This document shows positions 36,115 to 45,981 of a DNA stretch of 64,000 nt, piece by piece (position 1 is the stretch's first letter; each line of letters starts with the position of its first letter). Source of the DNA: Pseudoalteromonas luteoviolacea (GTDB lineage: Bacteria > Pseudomonadota > Gammaproteobacteria > Enterobacterales > Alteromonadaceae). The position numbers were made by a program, and so were the translations under genes. Location: contig NZ_CP015412.1 of NCBI RefSeq assembly GCF_001750165.1, positions 1-64,000 on the forward strand, written 5' to 3'. Under the pieces are notes generated by a model, which did no database searches, was not told the origin of the DNA, and saw nothing but the letters and a program-made list of their open reading frames with translations.

Positions 36115-38628
36115 ATGATGTCCCGTTGTGGCTATTTGATTAGGACTACAGACGTGATAATTATCAGGGCATTAATGCTATTTGTAAGTGCATGTATATT
36201 GAGTAATGCTGTTTATGCAGATGCATCTAGTTATAAGCAACCATCGCCTGAAATTGCAGAATTAATACAACAACATAGTGTTCCTGAAGCGCTTGTAAAT
36301 GCGAAAGGGAATTGGATGGCACTCCTAGACCTTGCTGCAAACACTGGACATCAATCTCCAGTAAGCACGTTATTGGGTGTGCAGTATAATCCGATGACGA
36401 GCTTGCACAGTGATGCACCTAGATACTCAGGGTTGTCTTTTAAGCACATTGATACCGGTGCTCTAATTCGTGTTTCAAATATACCTCAAGGCCAAATTGT
36501 ATACCCAGCATGGAGTGCAAATGGTCGCTACCTCGCGTTCGTTCTTGAAACTCAAACACGCGCGCATTTGTGGGTTTATGATATTAAACAGCGAAAGCCA
36601 GTGAGTTTATCAAACTTCTCGTTGAACGGGTTTGTAGTCGCAAAACCTTATGAGTGGCTGGCAGATGGTTCGGGGCTGATTGCCAATGTACGAGTAAACT
36701 CAGTAGAAGTGAAGTCTAGTTTGACGTTGCCAGCTATTAAACCGAATGGACCCTTGGTTGTAAATTCAATGGCCCAAGCCGCGCCTGAAAAAAACAATGT
36801 ATTCGGTGCAAAGAAACACGCCGAGTTTATGAATCTGGCGCTCGGTCAGCTGTATAAAGTGCCACTTAAAGGAAAAGAAGTACCGATTGGACAGCCAGCT
36901 TATTTTAGTGAATTTAAATCCTCTCCTGATGCAACCAATTTACTCGTCGCTATGATGGATGTGCAGAATTTGTCACAAATGACAAAGCAAGATTTTCAGC
37001 AACAAAATTATAGTGTGTGGCAGATTTGGGGGATGAGAGGGGCTCCCTTACACGAAGTATATCGTCCCCAACAGACACTTTCTGAGCAAGCTTTACTTGC
37101 ACAGGCAATCTCAGACCCAACTGTGAAAAGCGGTTTTCAATGGCGTGCTGATAAGGGAGCGACCTTGGTATGGGCTCAATCTGACTTAGCCGCAGAAAGT
37201 GAAAGTTTGTACAGTATTTCTGCACCATTTAGACGTGAGCCTAGGTTGTATGCAGAGGTTGATGGTCGTGTGTCAGAAATAATATGGGGAGACAATCAAC
37301 TTGCCTTGATGGTGATTGATTTAGGCCATGGCAAGCAAGAGTATCGCGCGTTTTCTCCTCTCACGCCAGGTCGTGCGCAAGTTAAGTTGAATTTGTTTGA
37401 CGATATGGCTGCCAGTGAACGTCGCGAATTGGTGATGACAAAAAATGACTTGGGTGTCTCAGTTGCGAAAGTGGCTGGAGGTAGATATCTCTTTATTACT
37501 GGGAGTAAAAGTAAAGAAGGTGTAGACACACCATTTCTCGCTCGTTTTGATACGCGAGGAAATCTTCTGACCTCTATATGGCAATCCAGTGCACCTTATT
37601 TTGAGCAAGTAATTGCTTTACTGTCCAATGACGGAATGCAATTCGTTACCCGTAAAGAGTCTAGAGACAACCCAACAAATTACTTTTCAAGAAACCTAAC
37701 CTTCGATGTAGTTGAGCAACTGACAAAATATCCGCATCCATATCCAAGTATGCAAGGGATCCGTAAAGAGGAAATGCAGTTCGCCTTCGATGGAGGGAAG
37801 AAAATAAAAGCAGACTTTTATTTACCCAATAGCTTTGACCCTAGTTTAGGTCGCATTCCAGTCCTCATTTGGTTAAATAGTGGACCAGCAAAAGTGAGCA
37901 ACCAAAATATTGAGTCACCATATTTATTTCCTGAACTACATGCGATGAATGGAGTCCCTTTTGTACACGAAGGGTATGCAATACTCAATATAAAAAATAT
38001 GCCTATATTGAGTACCCTTAGCCAGGGCGAGCAACTAGACAAGCAGTTACGTGACGCAGCTAAAACGATTGTAGATACTTTGGTATCACAAGGCATTGCT
38101 GACAAAGATAAAATTGCTATTGGTGGGCAAGGGCTTGCTGCTACCAATGTGCTGAAATTGTTGACTCAAACGGAACTGTTTGTAACAGGCATCGCGCGCA
38201 GCGGCTTATATAACTTGACACTTGCGCCATTTTTATTTGGTGATAATGCGCATAGTTTGTGGGCTGAACAATCCAAGTATTTAGCACACTCTCCATTGTT
38301 TTCGGCTAACAACATTCGGAGTTCAGTACTCTTAATTCATGGTTACCAAGATCGAATGGAAGGTCGTTTTCCTGTTCAGTCTGAACGTATGTTTAGCGCT
38401 CTTAATGATTTAGGAAAAACAGCGAAATTAGTTATGTTACCTAATAGTGACCATCAATATAGCAATGAACAAGATTTACTTCATATGCTTTATGAACAAC
38501 AGCAGTGGTTAAAGTTACACTTTGATCCACTACCTGAGGTTGAGGAAATTAGTGCGGTGCCTGAAAATTTGCGCTTTGAGCCAGTAGCCGAGGAAGCTCA
38601 GTTTGACTATCCCTCTCCTTGGGGTTAG
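36115..38628 (+). CDS. S9-like peptidase homologue lacking the nucleophilic serine
   Basis: The 837-residue exported protein has the two-domain S9 layout, with a propeller-type region (about 90-560) and an alpha/beta-hydrolase domain (about 570-810). The acid (HGYQDRMEGRFPVQSERM) and the histidine (LPNSDHQYS) match the glutamyl-endopeptidase-like S9 group. The nucleophile elbow, which should read GGxSYGA, reads GGQGLAAT, with Gly673 in place of Ser. The reading frame is intact, so this is probably a pseudoenzyme with a binding role and not a decayed gene. The start may be the ATG at 36115 or a GTG at 36154, which is preceded by AGGA and leads straight into the signal helix. It is divergent from the LacI gene. 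Confidence 0.85.
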   Translation: MMSRCGYLIRTTDVIIIRALMLFVSACILSNAVYADASSYKQPSPEIAELIQQHSVPEALVNAKGNWMALLDLAANTGHQSPVSTLLGVQYNPMTSLHSDAPRYSGLSFKHIDTGALIRVSNIPQGQIVYPAWSANGRYLAFVLETQTRAHLWVYDIKQRKPVSLSNFSLNGFVVAKPYEWLADGSGLIANVRVNSVEVKSSLTLPAIKPNGPLVVNSMAQAAPEKNNVFGAKKHAEFMNLALGQLYKVPLKGKEVPIGQPAYFSEFKSSPDATNLLVAMMDVQNLSQMTKQDFQQQNYSVWQIWGMRGAPLHEVYRPQQTLSEQALLAQAISDPTVKSGFQWRADKGATLVWAQSDLAAESESLYSISAPFRREPRLYAEVDGRVSEIIWGDNQLALMVIDLGHGKQEYRAFSPLTPGRAQVKLNLFDDMAASERRELVMTKNDLGVSVAKVAGGRYLFITGSKSKEGVDTPFLARFDTRGNLLTSIWQSSAPYFEQVIALLSNDGMQFVTRKESRDNPTNYFSRNLTFDVVEQLTKYPHPYPSMQGIRKEEMQFAFDGGKKIKADFYLPNSFDPSLGRIPVLIWLNSGPAKVSNQNIESPYLFPELHAMNGVPFVHEGYAILNIKNMPILSTLSQGEQLDKQLRDAAKTIVDTLVSQGIADKDKIAIGGQGLAATNVLKLLTQTELFVTGIARSGLYNLTLAPFLFGDNAHSLWAEQSKYLAHSPLFSANNIRSSVLLIHGYQDRMEGRFPVQSERMFSALNDLGKTAKLVMLPNSDHQYSNEQDLLHMLYEQQQWLKLHFDPLPEVEEISAVPENLRFEPVAEEAQFDYPSPWG

Positions 38629-38630
38629 GT

Positions 38631-38659
38631 TTTAAAAGGCCCTAAAGAGGCCTTTTAAA
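38631..38659. terminator. Bidirectional terminator between S9-like and rhtA genes
   Basis: TTTAAAAGGCC (38631-38641) and GGCCTTTTAAA (38649-38659) form a perfect 11-bp stem with a 7-base loop. It fills the whole gap between two convergent genes and offers T-runs in both directions. Confidence 0.9.
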
Positions 38660-39511
38660 TTATGACTTTTTGGTAGAGATTGAGCTGCCAACGGATGCTG
38701 CGATGACTAATAGTATGGCTGTCCACTGCCAAATAGTGAGTAATTCTCCGAGAATGAGTAGCCCTGCCAATGCTGCAATTGCAGGTTCAAGGCTTACCAT
38801 AATACTAAACCCTTGAGCAGGTATATTTTTTAATGCGATCATCTCCAAAGTGTAAGGCAAAGCGCTAGATAGCAGAGCGATAGCAATGCCAAGAGGTATA
38901 AGCGACCAGTTCAATAAAGCGCTACCTTGGGAGATAATTCCATAGGGAACTACAGCGATGGCAGCCACACTCATACCTAGAGCCACTGCCATACCACCTG
39001 AACCCTGACTGCCGGTTTTCTTTCCGAAAATAATGTATCCAGCCCAACAGGCCCCAGCAGTTAATGCGAGTATCACGCCAATAGGATCAAGACCATCTAC
39101 TGAGTTTATGTCTGGTAGCAATAAAAATATTCCGACAGTTGCCAGTAAAACCCAAAGGTAGTCTCGCTTTCTTTTAGATGCAAAAAGTGCGACAGCCAGC
39201 GGGCCGATAAATTCTAAAGCGACGCCTATGCCCAAAGGAATTCGAGCGATTGCATAATAAAACGTTAAATTCATCACCCCGAGAGATAAACCATACAGAA
39301 TAACTGGCCGCCAGTTTGTCGGTAGTTTTCGCCAAGGTTTAAAGACTAGGCAAAGAATCAGTGCAGAAAAGCCAAGGCGATAGGCTGTGGTTCCTTCGGG
39401 CCCAACATGGGGAAATAATTGCTTTGCAATTGATGCCCCTGATTGGATAGTTATCATGGCCAGCAGTAGACATGCGATTGCATATAAAAAACGTTTGTCT
39501 AAAAGTTGCAT
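38660..39511 (-). CDS. rhtA: RhtA-type threonine/homoserine exporter (EamA family)
   Basis: The 283-residue protein has ten predicted membrane helices in two EamA repeats. It matches E. coli RhtA strongly by eye, for example IPLGIGVALEFIGPLAVALF, LALTAGACWAGYI and ALPYTLEMIALKNIPAQ. RhtA exports threonine and homoserine from the cytoplasm. It is convergent with the S9-like gene and separated from it by a shared terminator. With the ThrE-like protein at 32183-33451 the window has two different threonine-type exporters. Confidence 0.85.
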   Translation of the reverse strand: MQLLDKRFLYAIACLLLAMITIQSGASIAKQLFPHVGPEGTTAYRLGFSALILCLVFKPWRKLPTNWRPVILYGLSLGVMNLTFYYAIARIPLGIGVALEFIGPLAVALFASKRKRDYLWVLLATVGIFLLLPDINSVDGLDPIGVILALTAGACWAGYIIFGKKTGSQGSGGMAVALGMSVAAIAVVPYGIISQGSALLNWSLIPLGIAIALLSSALPYTLEMIALKNIPAQGFSIMVSLEPAIAALAGLLILGELLTIWQWTAILLVIAASVGSSISTKKS

Positions 39512-39647
39512 AATTGAGCCTGCTATAACAAGAAAGGCGCTAGTCTAAAGAGTTCTGAACAATCGCTCAATCATTTTGTATACATTATTCTATATCTGGT
39601 CCTGGATCGGTTTTTTATGTGTATTTATTGTTTTTTTATGTTGTACT

Positions 39648-40457
39648 TTATGTGTCTTTTTTAAGGTTTTCATCTCGCTGTATTTGAGTTACATATGCCT
39701 GCCATGCATTTTCATGCTTTGACATTTGCTTGTGTTTTTTTGAGTTAAAATGGGCTTTTTTATCTTGCTCAGTTAAGAATGGGCCAACGCGACACATGGC
39801 ACAATGTGAGGGCATAAGGTAGTTTGGTTTTGTTAGTGCTAAGCTTTCGTTATGCTTCGGAGACCAAAAATAACTGATCCCGCGTGTGTCTTTGACATGC
39901 TTGTCTCTATCGACATTTCGGATTTTATACTCAGGAAATCGGGTGATATCGAATTGTGTTTGCCCTAAGTAATCAATGTTAAGGCCTTGATGTAAAGTTT
40001 CTTCCAGATTCCATTCACAATAAGGTTTCACGTCTTTAGACGTGATTACACTGAGCATTGGGCCCGCTGTGTCTAGCACCATGGCTTGAGAGTAATTTAA
40101 AAAGTGACGGAGTAAACGTCGATTTAGTGTATTAATACTCAAATTGCTTTGTTTAAACGCATCATGGGAAGAAAATGCAGGTATCAGGGGAAATTGAAAA
40201 ATAACCACATCAAACTTTTGCTCGCCGAGTTGCGACCATGAGGCGGGATCTGTGGCGTCAAATTCAGTTATAACTTGGGTATTGATATCTCGCAGCTTAT
40301 CAAGCGCATGATATTCGTATTTTTCCCTAAGTACGGCCTCACTGTCATAGATGCTCGCAACAATGAGTTTCGGGTTTAGGTATTTTTTAATTGAGTAGGA
40401 GAAGCTTAAGTCGCCATCTCCCACTGTTAAAATGCGCCACTTTGGATCTAACTGCAT
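39648..40457 (-). CDS. BMT5-like (DUF2431) Rossmann protein with C2H2 zinc finger
   Basis: The protein is about 269 residues from the ATG at 40455-40457. A GTG nine codons upstream is an alternative. The Rossmann-like domain (about residues 6-170) has RILTVGDGDLSFSYSI and the later FDVVIFQFP that mark the DUF2431 family. That family contains the yeast 25S rRNA uridine methyltransferase Bmt5. SAM binding is therefore likely, but the substrate is unknown. The C-terminus carries CAMC-x13-H-x5-H (about 222-244), a U1/matrin-type C2H2 finger, followed by a charged helical tail. The finger suggests RNA binding. No operon partners are evident. Confidence 0.78.
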   Translation of the reverse strand: MQLDPKWRILTVGDGDLSFSYSIKKYLNPKLIVASIYDSEAVLREKYEYHALDKLRDINTQVITEFDATDPASWSQLGEQKFDVVIFQFPLIPAFSSHDAFKQSNLSINTLNRRLLRHFLNYSQAMVLDTAGPMLSVITSKDVKPYCEWNLEETLHQGLNIDYLGQTQFDITRFPEYKIRNVDRDKHVKDTRGISYFWSPKHNESLALTKPNYLMPSHCAMCRVGPFLTEQDKKAHFNSKKHKQMSKHENAWQAYVTQIQRDENLKKDT

Positions 40458-40557
40458 GAATGAATACTGACTGATTAAAAGCACCGATTATATCAATATT
40501 TAGGTACCAAAGTCGCTAAATGGCCATGATTTTTGCTTACGAACTGTCTGTTTTACG

Positions 40558-41643
40558 CTATGCGCTTCTTAATTCATCCAGAAGGTGCATCACATCAACA
40601 CTGGCTTGCTCCATTTTATTGAGTTGTTGAACCGCACCTTGTTTATCACCACTTTGAAACTTTCTAATCGCTTCGACACCTGATTTATGAACATCTTTAT
40701 GGGGGCTTTCTAGGCGTCGGTACGCTGAGTTGTCAGCATATAATTTCGCTCCATCCCCCGAAAACCATTTACCGAGTCGGCAAGATGTATGATCTGCAAA
40801 GTCCGATACTGTTTTTTTGCTGCTGCCCATAATTACCGCATAAACTTCACTTTTCCAAACTACGTGATCAAGTTTAACTGTTTGGATAAAAGTTTGTTTA
40901 GTTGCGTTTGAAATGGTTGTTTTCATTGAGCCACAACTGGCAACGATATGTCCATACTCGTCATTTAGATGCTCTATGCTATTTGACAGTGTTTTGTTTG
41001 ATTCTTGAATAACTGAGACGTCTTTTACGGTTAGCTGCGTTGTATCAATTATTTTAGTAACTAATTCAGATACTTCATTGGCAGAGGCACTGGTATTGTT
41101 AGCCAAGGCCCTTACTTCATCTGCAACAACACTGAACCCTCGACCTGCTTCGCCCGCTCTTGCCGCTTCAATTGCAGCATTCAACGCAAGTAAGTTAGTT
41201 TGATCTGATATCTTGGAAATAGTCGCTACGAATGTGTGTATGTTGTCGGCCATGTGAGAAAGTCCAGATATATTGTCCGTCATACTGGACATATTATCGG
41301 AGAGTTGGCCCATCCCGGATAATATATTTGACAATGATTGCTCTGAGGTTTCAAAGGACTGATTGACCTGAGAAATTGCAGCGCTATCTTGTTCAATATT
41401 TTGAAAGCTTTGCAATACGGTTTCTCTGATCCCTTCTATTTGGCTCATACCTGACAAAGCACATTGAAGTAATTGATTGTCTGTGTTGTCATTTAATTGT
41501 TGCTGCGCCTCAATAAGCTGTGCCTGAAGTCGATTGTTGTCAGCCGCAAGTTGCTCGTTTTCTTGGCGTTGCTGTGCTAATTCTTTTTTAACTTGTGAGA
41601 GTTCTGATTTCAGATCTGAGCTGGAAAATAGATTGTTGAGCAC
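40558..41643 (-). CDS. Cytoplasmic chemoreceptor with CZB zinc-binding domain
   Basis: The 361-residue protein has no membrane helices. An N-terminal coiled coil (residues 10-60) leads to an MCP signalling domain (about 65-250) with the conserved hairpin tip [39 protein letters not shown]-terminal CZB domain follows (about 255-355), with [14 protein letters not shown] and PHKDVHKSG supplying the His3Cys zinc ligands. CZB receptors sense zinc or hypochlorous acid and modulate CheA or diguanylate cyclase activity. The next gene upstream on the same strand encodes a diguanylate cyclase, 224 bp away, which might share the pathway. Confidence 0.92.
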   Translation of the reverse strand: MLNNLFSSSDLKSELSQVKKELAQQRQENEQLAADNNRLQAQLIEAQQQLNDNTDNQLLQCALSGMSQIEGIRETVLQSFQNIEQDSAAISQVNQSFETSEQSLSNILSGMGQLSDNMSSMTDNISGLSHMADNIHTFVATISKISDQTNLLALNAAIEAARAGEAGRGFSVVADEVRALANNTSASANEVSELVTKIIDTTQLTVKDVSVIQESNKTLSNSIEHLNDEYGHIVASCGSMKTTISNATKQTFIQTVKLDHVVWKSEVYAVIMGSSKKTVSDFADHTSCRLGKWFSGDGAKLYADNSAYRRLESPHKDVHKSGVEAIRKFQSGDKQGAVQQLNKMEQASVDVMHLLDELRSA

Positions 41644-41867
41644 TAGTCAATCCCCTTTGTAATGTGAGTGCGCTGAATTTTTTGTTTGGTACCGCTTATT
41701 ATCTGTTTAGTTAAACCTAGCCAATATCTAGGTCTGTTTATGAGCAGGAATGAGCCATCGCCAAGCATCTCATAAAAAATTTTATAGTAAGTACCTTTTT
41801 CAATGATAATTCAAAGGGTTTTATATTGGAAAAGTTTTTAATGCAAACGTACGATATTGTGGCAATG

Positions 41868-42710
41868 TTAACTAACTCGAGGTTTCGAACGTACAGACTT
41901 TAAGCTCTTATTACTGTACATGGACGCATCCGCTAAGTGCAATAGTTTATCTGGAGCTACGTCAGTATCTGTCGCTGTATAGCCAATACTGATGCCAACG
42001 CCATATTCAAATACTTCTTCCAGTAATTTTTTTCGTAGTTGCTCGTCACTTTCCGTATCAAAAGTGCCGAAAGCAACAAACTCATCACCACCAATTCTAA
42101 AGCAGTTTTGCTCTCCAAATACATCACTAAGGGACTGAGCTACTTTTTTAAGAATTAAATCTCCACAACTGTGTCCAAATTTATCATTAGCGCATTTAAA
42201 GTCATCTAAGTCGAAGTAAAATAGTGTTTTATATTTTGTGCAAAGGGAGGGGAATTGAGTGAAACATGCTCTGCGATTGCCTATTTGAGTTAACTCGTCA
42301 TGGGTCGCATCGAATTTTAACTTCTCTTCTAAGCGCTTGCGTTGCTGGATCTCGTTGTTGAGTAAAGATATAGACTCTCTTTGTCTGACTATCATGGTGT
42401 AGAGGGAGTAGCAAATCAGTAAAAAGCCAAATTGTTTCAAGGAGGTATCTAGAGCAATAACAGGGAAGATATCAACAGCAATGAAGTCATCGAGTAAGTC
42501 TAGTAGTAACCCCACGCAATATATCGACCATGCAAATATCAAAATATTATTTTTCAGGTGGGGAGCAGAATAAACAATCATGGCGAAGGCAATTGCAAAC
42601 CAAAACAGCTCCTCAATAGAGTCCAATAAATCCCCTGGCTGTTCCCTCATCCATAGGTAAAATGAGATCACAAAAATCCCAATAAACCCATAAAGCAGCT
42701 TTTGAATCAT
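41868..42710 (-). CDS. Membrane-bound diguanylate cyclase (GGDEF)
   Basis: The 280-residue protein has five or six N-terminal membrane helices (residues 1-110), a short coiled linker (SLLNNEIQQRKRLEEKL), and a GGDEF domain (about 135-272). The catalytic motif is intact (FRIGGDEFVAFG), as is the metal and substrate-binding DLDDFKCANDKFGHSCGD. It should make cyclic di-GMP from GTP at the inner membrane. An RxxD product-inhibition site is not obvious just before the GGDEF loop. The membrane region is not recognised as a named sensor domain. Confidence 0.9.
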   Translation of the reverse strand: MIQKLLYGFIGIFVISFYLWMREQPGDLLDSIEELFWFAIAFAMIVYSAPHLKNNILIFAWSIYCVGLLLDLLDDFIAVDIFPVIALDTSLKQFGFLLICYSLYTMIVRQRESISLLNNEIQQRKRLEEKLKFDATHDELTQIGNRRACFTQFPSLCTKYKTLFYFDLDDFKCANDKFGHSCGDLILKKVAQSLSDVFGEQNCFRIGGDEFVAFGTFDTESDEQLRKKLLEEVFEYGVGISIGYTATDTDVAPDKLLHLADASMYSNKSLKSVRSKPRVS

Positions 42711-43002
42711 ATTTGCACTCCTAACGCTCCCCTTTAACTTATAGCAGTTTTCTTAATGCTCTGCTTGTTTGAGAACTAATTTACCGTATTGATTCAAACA
42801 ATTGAAATATTTAGTTGTAAATTATTCAATAAAATAAGTTTGCAATTATGCATTATGCTAATAAAAATAAGGAAAAAGCTTGCCGACATCTTAAACACTA
42901 TTCGAATATGGTAATTGATCTGCTACCAAACGGGTAGTGCTTTTATACCGCAATAAGGGAATAGTTCTTGTGCCGGCCTGTGACCTGTTTAAAGTGATTA
43001 TT

Positions 43003-43425
43003 CTATTTAGTTAATTCAATAGCTTGAGAGATCATAAATAGGTGAGAAACAAACACAACCGAGGTCAGCATAAAACGCATTTGTTTGTAATCTTTGTGTG
43101 CTTCTTGCCATTTCGGCATACTTTTCTCAAACCATAGTACTAACCAGTAGCTTGCAGCAAGGTAGGTTAACTGTCCTGCCAAAGACACCAAAGCTAATAG
43201 AGGAAAAGGGATCACAACCAATACAGCTAGGATAGCATGAACCTTAGCCTGCTCACCTGCGCGCCATAATGTACCGGCCATAAACGCCAAAATACCCATG
43301 CTGTAGAAGGTGAATGTTTTAACCAGTGTTTCAGAGCTGCCCAACATCAAGGTTGATGCGATACAAAGTAAAAAAGGTATGAAACCAAAATAGCCTAATT
43401 GGATGTGATTGAAGTACGGGTGCAT
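43003..43425 (-). CDS. DUF3429-family membrane protein
   Basis: The 140-residue protein has four or five membrane helices. Its sequence fits DUF3429 (LGYFGFIPFLLC, FYSMGILAFMAGTLWR), a family related to eukaryotic TMEM69. The role of the family is unknown. It is divergent from ahpC with a 243-bp gap and no other partner. The ATG is the natural start because the first helix begins within a few residues. Confidence 0.78.
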   Translation of the reverse strand: MHPYFNHIQLGYFGFIPFLLCIASTLMLGSSETLVKTFTFYSMGILAFMAGTLWRAGEQAKVHAILAVLVVIPFPLLALVSLAGQLTYLAASYWLVLWFEKSMPKWQEAHKDYKQMRFMLTSVVFVSHLFMISQAIELTK

Positions 43426-43668
43426 AAAAACTCTTAGTTAGTGTTAGTTTGTCGATAAAATTTAGCTGAGCGGACTAACCGCATCATCATTATTACGAGT
43501 TGATTATACCGAAGGATTACAATGTCATTGAGTTTATTTAATCGGATTAATCGATAGTAATGATTGTTTTAATCAATTTTATTTAATTCTCGGAAGCCAT
43601 TATCTTTGTAGTCAAGCAAGGCGAGGACAATCGTCAACACCTAATACATACTGATAAAGAGGATAGCC

Positions 43669-44238
43669 ATGAGCACTTCATTGATTAATACAAAGCTTTT
43701 ACCTTTCAACGCAACAGCATATCACAAGGGGGATTTTGTTGAAGTTTCTGAGCAAGACCTATTGGGGAAATGGAGTATCGTTTTCTTTTACCCAGCAGAT
43801 TTCACTTTTGTCTGTCCGACTGAGCTAGGTGATCTAGCAGATCATTACGCACAGCTTCAAGAGATGGGCGTGGAAGTTTACTCGGTATCTACTGACACAC
43901 ACTTTACACATAAAGCGTGGCACGATGCTTCAGATACAATCAAAAAAATTGAATTCCCAATGATTGGTGACCCAACAGGTAAAATCACTCGCAACTTCGG
44001 CGTGATGATTGAAGAAGAGGGTCTAGCACTTCGTGGTACTTTTGTGATTAACCCTGAAGGTGAAATCAAGGTTGTTGAAACTCACGATTTGGGGATTGGT
44101 CGAAGTGCAAATGAGTTACTTCGCAAAGTACAAGCCGCGCAGTATATCGCAACACATGACGGCGAAGTATGTCCAGCGTCTTGGCAGCCAGGTGAGGAGA
44201 CTTTAGCGCCATCTCTAGACCTAGTCGGTAAAATTTAA
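43669..44238 (+). CDS. ahpC: Alkyl hydroperoxide reductase subunit C (peroxiredoxin)
   Basis: The 189-residue typical 2-Cys peroxiredoxin has the peroxidatic Cys49 in FTFVCPTEL and the resolving Cys168 in EVCPASWQP. It reduces hydrogen peroxide and organic hydroperoxides in the cytoplasm and is recycled by AhpF, encoded 107 bp downstream. Length and motifs match E. coli AhpC. A GAGGATAGCC ribosome-binding site precedes the ATG. A hairpin between ahpC and ahpF probably sets the usual excess of AhpC over AhpF. OxyR control is usual for this pair, but I could not identify a convincing site. Confidence 0.97.
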   Translation: MSTSLINTKLLPFNATAYHKGDFVEVSEQDLLGKWSIVFFYPADFTFVCPTELGDLADHYAQLQEMGVEVYSVSTDTHFTHKAWHDASDTIKKIEFPMIGDPTGKITRNFGVMIEEEGLALRGTFVINPEGEIKVVETHDLGIGRSANELLRKVQAAQYIATHDGEVCPASWQPGEETLAPSLDLVGKI

Positions 44239-44253
44239 TCTAGTCTAGTCCAT

Positions 44254-44277
44254 ACCTACCAGCGAGTGCTGGTAGGT
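44254..44277 (+). terminator. Intercistronic hairpin between ahpC and ahpF
   Basis: ACCTACCAGC (44254-44263) and GCTGGTAGGT (44268-44277) form a perfect 10-bp stem with a GAGT loop. No T-run follows directly, which suits partial termination or mRNA stabilisation of the ahpC message. Confidence 0.65.
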
Positions 44278-44345
44278 CATATTCGAATTTTAAAACCACT
44301 TATTCAGCAAGCATGAGCTTTGCGTTTCAATGAGGAATTATAAAA

Positions 44346-45914
44346 ATGTTAGATGCGCAAATTAAAGAGCAGCTCAAAGAGCACTTTAAGAATATTAAAT
44401 CACCTGTAGAGTTAAAAGTGGCGCTCGATAGCAGCAGTAAGTCCAACGAATTGAACTCGCTCGCTCAAGATCTTGCTTTACTAAGTCCCAACATATCGAT
44501 TGAAGAAAATTACGATATCAATGCTAGAAGACCCTCTTTGCAAGTCAGCTCGAAACAGGCTAAAACACAAATCAATTTTGCGGGTGTTCCTATGGGGCAC
44601 GAGTTTACGAGCTTGATTTTAGCGCTTTTACACAGCGGTGGTCACGATACGAAACTGGTAACTGACGAGCTCGTAATCATTAAAGAAATAGATAAGCCAT
44701 TAAACTTTGAGGTATATGTATCTTTAAGCTGCCAGACTTGTCCTCAGGTTGTTCAAGCTCTTAATGTTTTAGCTGCAAATAATCCAAATATTACCACGAC
44801 AATGATAGATGGCGCACTATTCCAACAAGAAGTAGAAGAGCGCAACATCATGGCCGTGCCGAGTGTGTACCTTAATGGCGAACTATTTAGTCAGGGTGCA
44901 ATCGGTCTTACTGATATTTTGAAAAAGTTAGATAGTAATTCGGCACAAAAGGAAAAAGATAAACTCAATAACAAACCTTTGTTTGATGTGTTAGTTGTTG
45001 GTGGCGGTCCCGCTGGCGCTTCGGCTGCGGTGTATGCAGCGAGAAAAGGCTTAAATACAGGTGTTGTTGCTGAACGTTTTGGTGGTCAGGTTGCGGATAC
45101 CATGAGCATAGAGAATTTCATCTCAGTTAAAGAGACTGAGGGCCCCAAATTAGTTGCTCAATTGGAACAGCATGTAAAGCAATATGACGTTGATGTGATG
45201 GATAGCAATCGGGTCACAAAAATCGAACGTAATGAGTTTTTAGACATTGAATTAGAAAATGGCGCAAAACTACAAGCCAAGTCGATTGTGATTTCAACTG
45301 GTGCCAGATGGCGCAATGTAAATGTACCTGGTGAAGAAGAGTATAAAGGCCGAGGAGTTGCGTACTGCCCACACTGTGATGGACCTTTATTTAAAGGTAA
45401 ACCAGTTGCTGTGATCGGTGGTGGTAACTCAGGTATTGAGGCGGCTATTGATTTAGCTAACATCGTTGAGCATGTCACCGTATTAGAATTTGCAAGCGAA
45501 TTAAAAGCTGATCAAGTATTAATTGATAAAGCGAAAAGTTTACCAAATATTGAAATTCACACGAATGCGCAAACCACGGAGATAATGGGTGATAAAAATA
45601 AAGTAAATGGCTTAAAGTACCTCAATCGTGTCACCACAGAGGAACATTTAATCAATGTTTCGGGTATTTTTGTACAGATTGGACTGGTGCCCAATTCAGA
45701 GTGGCTAAATAGTAGTGATATAAATTTAAATAAATTTGGTGAAATTGAAATAGATAATAAAGGGTCTACTAATATGGCAGGCGTTTTTGCTGCTGGTGAT
45801 GTGACCACAACCCCTTTTAAGCAGATAGTAATTGCGATGGGGAGTGGCGCAACAGCTAGTTTAGGTGCTTTTGAGTACTTAATACGAGAGTCTGGTTCAT
45901 CTGCCGCTGCATAG
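44346..45914 (+). CDS. ahpF: Alkyl hydroperoxide reductase subunit F
   Basis: The 522-residue flavoprotein has an N-terminal double thioredoxin-fold domain (residues 1-200) with the redox pair SCQTCPQ. A thioredoxin-reductase-like part follows, with FAD-binding VVGGGPAGASAA, the CPHCDGP disulfide, NADH-binding VIGGGNSGIEAA and the C-terminal GVFAAGDVTTTPFKQ. It passes electrons from NADH through two disulfides to AhpC. Length and order match E. coli AhpF. It is followed by a strong terminator at 45982-46008. Confidence 0.97.
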   Translation: MLDAQIKEQLKEHFKNIKSPVELKVALDSSSKSNELNSLAQDLALLSPNISIEENYDINARRPSLQVSSKQAKTQINFAGVPMGHEFTSLILALLHSGGHDTKLVTDELVIIKEIDKPLNFEVYVSLSCQTCPQVVQALNVLAANNPNITTTMIDGALFQQEVEERNIMAVPSVYLNGELFSQGAIGLTDILKKLDSNSAQKEKDKLNNKPLFDVLVVGGGPAGASAAVYAARKGLNTGVVAERFGGQVADTMSIENFISVKETEGPKLVAQLEQHVKQYDVDVMDSNRVTKIERNEFLDIELENGAKLQAKSIVISTGARWRNVNVPGEEEYKGRGVAYCPHCDGPLFKGKPVAVIGGGNSGIEAAIDLANIVEHVTVLEFASELKADQVLIDKAKSLPNIEIHTNAQTTEIMGDKNKVNGLKYLNRVTTEEHLINVSGIFVQIGLVPNSEWLNSSDINLNKFGEIEIDNKGSTNMAGVFAAGDVTTTPFKQIVIAMGSGATASLGAFEYLIRESGSSAAA

Positions 45915-45981
45915 TTTCCCTTTTAAGCCGGGATGTCCGGCTGACTTTATTCATTGCAATATACCCATGCAATGTTTCTCC

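Noticed and set aside
43530..43620. OxyR binding site upstream of ahpC
   Set aside because: An ATAG half-site is present in an AT-rich stretch, but the remaining half-sites do not match the spaced consensus well enough to call.
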